Shown in pieces: positions 15,390 through 18,160 of a DNA stretch of 18,160 nucleotides. Source of the stretch: CAZWUZ01 sp964637655 [NCBI: uncultured bacterium] (lineage in GTDB: Bacteria; DAOPZR01); assembly GCA_964637655.1 (NCBI GenBank), contig CAZWUZ010000027.1:2316-20475 (forward strand). The letters are read 5' to 3'. Both the position numbers and the translations under genes were made by a program. The number at the start of each line of letters is the position of its first letter. The first letter of the stretch is position 1. The notes under the pieces were generated by a model that was given only the letters and a program-made list of their open reading frames with translations, made no database searches and was not told where the DNA came from.

Positions 15390-15533
15390 ATGGAGACCAA
15401 GACACCCGGCAGCATCCCGCGTTCAACCGGACGGTCACTCTGGTTCTGGCTGGCCGTCCTGCTGCTGCCCATGGGATTTCTGCTGCTGCTGGCCGAACTG
15501 TGGCCGCAGCGGCGCAAGGAGCGTACCCCGTGA
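15390..15533 (+). CDS. 47-aa single-pass membrane protein coupled to the Wzy_C-like gene
   Basis: A short gene encoding METKTPGSIPRSTGRS, one hydrophobic helix of about 23 residues (starting LWFWLAVLLLP), and a charged tail ending RRKERTP. It is predicted to cross the inner membrane once. The evidence for it being real: its stop overlaps the GTG of the next gene as GTGA, that gene's SD sequence (AAGGAG) lies inside it, and a promoter-like sequence sits immediately upstream. It has no SD of its own, so initiation would be leaderless or nearly so. I do not recognise a family. It could be a subunit of the downstream membrane enzyme, or a leader peptide that couples translation. Confidence 0.6.
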   Translation: METKTPGSIPRSTGRSLWFWLAVLLLPMGFLLLLAELWPQRRKERTP

Positions 15534-18031
15534 CGGTTTACGGCGAGTGGCTGCGCAAGTTTATTGTCTGGGGCCTGGCCGCCTACATCTTCCTCGTCTC
15601 GGTGATGTTCACCATCGCCACCGAGAACACCGTGCTGATCAAGGCGACCTTCGGGCAGACCCTGATCTTCGCGCTCACCTTCCTCTGGTTCGCCCGGCTC
15701 CTTGAGGAGGGGAAGTTCAAGTTCCTCCCTGCCGAGTTCAACGGGCCGCTGCTCTGGCTGCTGCTGGGCTGCACCCTGTCGCTGGCCATCTCGCCGTTCC
15801 AGTACTACTCGCTGATGGAGATGGCGCATTACGTCTCGTACTTCCTCTCCGTCTGGCTGATCTACAACAACGTGCGCACGAAAAACGAGTTTCTGCTCCT
15901 GCTCTGGTCATTCGTCGCCGCCACGGTGTACAGCATCGGCTATGCCATCATCCAGAAGCTGGGGCTCGACCCGATTCAGTGGGGGATGCCGGTCTTCATT
16001 TCGACCTATGGCAATGCCAACTTCTTCTCCGCCTACCTGATGTGCGCGCTGCCGCCGCTGCTGGCGATGTGCTTCGCCTTCCGCTCGTGGGTGGTGCGCG
16101 GGTTTGCCGCCGTGGTGCTGCTCGCCGGCATCTGGTGCCTCTACGTGGCCGAAACGCGCAGTGCGTGGCTCGGCTTCTTCGCCGCGCTCTTCGTCTTCTT
16201 CTGCCTGCAGGTGCTCTGGGGGCGCCTCGCAGCGCAACTGCACCGCGTGCTGCTCGGTATCACTGTCGCGGCCATCGTCCTCACCGCGGTGTTTGCCATG
16301 CTGCAGTCCGCCATCTACACCGGCGTGCTGCCGATGCCGACCAGCGGCAGCAAGGCCTACGAACTGATGAGCATGTTCAAGGTCTCCTACGGAGTCGAGA
16401 AAGGCACCAACCAGGTGCGCATCGTCATGTGGATGGGCGCCGCCAAGATGTGGGCGGAAAAGCCGCTGCTCGGGCAGGGTATCGGTACCTTCCGCCTGAT
16501 GTTCCCGCGCTTCCGTCCCTCCTACTACCACCGCTGGGGCGTGAGTCATAACACCGACTACCCGCACAATGAGTATATCGGGGTGGCCGCTGATCAGGGG
16601 ATGCTCGGGCTCATCCTCTTCGGCTGGTGCTGGTGGGCCTTCTTCCATGCCACCGGGCGCGGCATCATCAACGCGCGCGACCCGTTCTGGCGCCATATGC
16701 TCATCGGCCTCGTCTGCGCCTATATCGCGCATCTGACCGACAACGCCACCTCGCCGCACGTGCGCTGGCCCGCCACCGCGGTCGCTGCCTACTTCGTCCT
16801 CGGGCTTGGCTTCGTCGCGGTGCGCCTGATGCAGAACGCGCTGCCGCAGGTGCCGCGCGCGCTGCCGCTGACCCGCAACCTCAACCCGCTGAAGTACGTC
16901 GCCTACGGGCTGATGGTCGTCGTCTTCGCTTTTTCCGCTTTCTGTGAGTGGCAGGTCTACAAGGGCGAACTGCTGATGAAGCAGGGCGAGGCCTACCTGC
17001 AGGGCGCCGGGGGCGCGGTCAACGACAGCAACCGCCATATCTGGCAGGCCGCGCTCGAGACCTTCAGCGAGGCACGGCGCACCAACCCCTTCAACCACTC
17101 CGTGCTCTACAAACTCTCCTACATCCACCTGCAGATGGGCAGCCCGCAGCAGGCGCTCGACACCTACCGGGCGCTGATGGCCATCGCGCCGCATTACGCG
17201 CAGATCCACTACAATGTCGGGCTGGTCTACCAGTTGCTGGGCAAACCGTTCGAATCGCTCGAACAGTTCGCACTGGCCACCCGCATTGAGGACAACCCGA
17301 ACAACCAGACGCTGCTCGGTTCGACGCTGATGAACCCGCCGCTACATGAATACCTCCGCGCGACCAACCGCTTCCCGCGCATCGCCGACGCCGAGTTCTT
17401 CGACTGGACGTGGCACACCTATAACGCACACAATTTCCTGCGCAGCCGCGACCCCCGGCATCACGCCCTTGTGCAGGGCGAAATTGATTTCTTCCGCTAC
17501 CATTCGCGCAACCGTTTTGCCCGCTCGTTCTCGCTGACCGGCACCGCTTTCGGCCTCAACGGGGACACAAAGCGACAGCGCTATTACTACCGCCGCACGC
17601 TGGTCTGGCATCCGTACGAAAGCGAGGCGCTGCTCCGGCAGGCGGAATTCGCCCGCGCCACCAACGATTTTTCGCGCTATGCTGAGTCGCTGACCGCGAT
17701 CATCAGCAACACCTCTGCAACCGAAATCGGCGGAGACAATCTCGTCCGTAACAATTACATCATGGCGCTCAACGAGATCGGGCGCCATGTCAGCCAGAAC
17801 CAGAACAACAGCCAGTTCTGGGACCTGCTCGCCATTGGCAACCTCGCGCTTGGCGATCTGCCGAAAGCGCGTGATTGCGCGCGTAATGCACTGGTCATCA
17901 ACCCGGGCAACACGCTTGCCGCGGAACGGTTGCGCGTCATCGAGCAGCGACTGGCCCCGGCACCGGTTCCCGCAGCGCCAGCGCCAGCGCCGGTTCCCGG
18001 ACCGGCAGGCAGTTTCAGTTTCGTCCGCTGA
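15530..18031 (+). CDS. O-antigen ligase/polymerase-like (Wzy_C) membrane protein with TPR domain
   Basis: An 833-aa protein. About ten to twelve hydrophobic segments span residues 10-480, including the family-typical STYGNANFFSAYL and ETRSAWLGFF. The large periplasmic loop ends in SHNTDYPHNEYIGVAADQGMLGL (about residues 342-364), matching the Wzy_C pattern of a conserved H-N-E near a Gly-rich turn. After a last helix (around 455-475), tetratricopeptide repeats follow (about 500-600, e.g. LYKLSYIHLQMGSPQQALDTYRALM), and more TPR-like helices near 740-815. The tail is Pro/Ala-rich. Such proteins transfer or polymerise surface glycans, or glycosylate pili, at the periplasmic face. GTG at 15530 is chosen because AAGGAG lies eight bases upstream and it overlaps the previous stop (GTGA). 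The frame is open further upstream but lacks membrane character there. Confidence 0.85.
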   Translation: MTVYGEWLRKFIVWGLAAYIFLVSVMFTIATENTVLIKATFGQTLIFALTFLWFARLLEEGKFKFLPAEFNGPLLWLLLGCTLSLAISPFQYYSLMEMAHYVSYFLSVWLIYNNVRTKNEFLLLLWSFVAATVYSIGYAIIQKLGLDPIQWGMPVFISTYGNANFFSAYLMCALPPLLAMCFAFRSWVVRGFAAVVLLAGIWCLYVAETRSAWLGFFAALFVFFCLQVLWGRLAAQLHRVLLGITVAAIVLTAVFAMLQSAIYTGVLPMPTSGSKAYELMSMFKVSYGVEKGTNQVRIVMWMGAAKMWAEKPLLGQGIGTFRLMFPRFRPSYYHRWGVSHNTDYPHNEYIGVAADQGMLGLILFGWCWWAFFHATGRGIINARDPFWRHMLIGLVCAYIAHLTDNATSPHVRWPATAVAAYFVLGLGFVAVRLMQNALPQVPRALPLTRNLNPLKYVAYGLMVVVFAFSAFCEWQVYKGELLMKQGEAYLQGAGGAVNDSNRHIWQAALETFSEARRTNPFNHSVLYKLSYIHLQMGSPQQALDTYRALMAIAPHYAQIHYNVGLVYQLLGKPFESLEQFALATRIEDNPNNQTLLGSTLMNPPLHEYLRATNRFPRIADAEFFDWTWHTYNAHNFLRSRDPRHHALVQGEIDFFRYHSRNRFARSFSLTGTAFGLNGDTKRQRYYYRRTLVWHPYESEALLRQAEFARATNDFSRYAESLTAIISNTSATEIGGDNLVRNNYIMALNEIGRHVSQNQNNSQFWDLLAIGNLALGDLPKARDCARNALVINPGNTLAAERLRVIEQRLAPAPVPAAPAPAPVPGPAGSFSFVR

Positions 18032-18099
18032 TCAGTTTCGTCTGTTGCGCAGTTTTTCTGTTAGTCAGTTTCGTCTGTTGGTCGGTTTCATCCGTCATA
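18016..18099 (+). repeat. Five-copy 17-bp degenerate tandem repeat
   Basis: Head-to-tail units at 18016, 18033, 18050 (16 bp, one base deleted), 18066 and 18083, with consensus CAGTTTCGTCTGTTGGT. Units 2 and 4 are identical over their first 15 bases, and unit 5 is the most diverged. A truncated unit (CAGTTT) precedes at 18010. The array begins inside the last five codons of the Wzy_C-like gene (it encodes SFVR and the stop) and continues into the gap before the tRNA. The rest of 18100-18141 shows nothing recognisable. Confidence 0.85.
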
Positions 18100-18141
18100 G
18101 CGGTTCTCCGGTCAAGCCGTTGTGTGCGTTGTCCAGCTTCC

Positions 18142-18160
18142 GGGCGGTTAGCTCAGCTGG
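18142..18160 (+). tRNA. tRNA gene, 5' end only (identity undetermined)
   Basis: The last 19 bases (GGGCGGTTAGCTCAGCTGG) fit the canonical tRNA start: seven-base acceptor strand, T8, A9, D-stem GCTC at 10-13, A14, and GG at 18-19. The anticodon lies beyond the window; Val, Lys, Ile or Ala species can begin in this way. No obvious -10 box was seen directly before it. Confidence 0.85.

Noticed and set aside
15371-15529. ATG at 15371 as start of the Wzy_C-like protein
   Set aside because: It would add 53 non-hydrophobic residues, lies within the promoter region, and lacks a ribosome binding site; GTG at 15530 has a strong one.
15908-17209. 433-aa open frame on the minus strand opposite the Wzy_C-like gene
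   Set aside because: Antisense shadow of a clear membrane protein; His/Glu/Gly-rich and without ribosome binding site or motif.

Overview
This window comes from a GC-rich Gram-negative bacterium. The envelope genes support this: a lipoprotein-type NagZ, a beta-barrel porin ending in Phe, and an O-antigen ligase/polymerase-like protein. Gene order and families alone do not fix the phylum. Both strands are densely coded. Sigma-70-type promoters (TTGAC-N16-19-TAnnnT) are unusually easy to read, and most genes have a Shine-Dalgarno (SD) sequence. Two genes (nagZ, cysD), and probably a third (a 47-codon gene), start so close to their -10 box that their mRNAs should be leaderless or nearly so.

Layout: 1-128 (-), start of a ribokinase-type sugar kinase running off the left edge. 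267-1400 (+), lipoprotein NagZ-like GH3 enzyme. 1485-4477 (-), membrane histidine kinase and sigma-54-dependent response regulator with an ATGA overlap. 4550-6217 (-), secreted MuiA-family protein (DUF4140/DUF4139). 6380-7654 (-), outer-membrane porin. 7708-10676 (-), nikR-cbiMN-cbiQ-cbiO, a complete nickel (or cobalt) energy-coupling-factor importer with its own repressor. 10797-13693 (+), cysD-cysNC for sulfate activation. 13759-15288 (-), metal-dependent amidohydrolase converging on cysNC over a shared bidirectional terminator. 15390-18031 (+), a 47-aa membrane protein translationally coupled to an 833-aa Wzy_C/TPR membrane protein. 18016-18099, a 17-bp tandem repeat. 18142-18160, the 5' end of a tRNA gene.

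How the genes fit together: nikR and cbiMQO form an autoregulated metal-uptake operon, and the porin just downstream has its own strong promoter whose -35 box overlaps the cbiO stop codon. CysD and CysNC form ATP sulfurylase. This CysD carries CC and CxxC cysteines resembling those that hold the [4Fe-4S] cluster in APS reductases. The fused APS-kinase domain has lost its DGDN acidic residues and other conserved positions. Together these suggest an unconventional sulfate-activation complex, possibly feeding APS rather than PAPS reduction. Two unrelated enzymes here, CysNC and the amidohydrolase, carry Lys/Arg-rich tails at opposite ends.

No insertion sequence, phage gene, CRISPR array or toxin-antitoxin pair was seen. 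The most unusual material is the leaderless promoter architecture, the altered CysD/CysNC pair, the small coupled membrane protein and the 17-bp repeat next to the tRNA.
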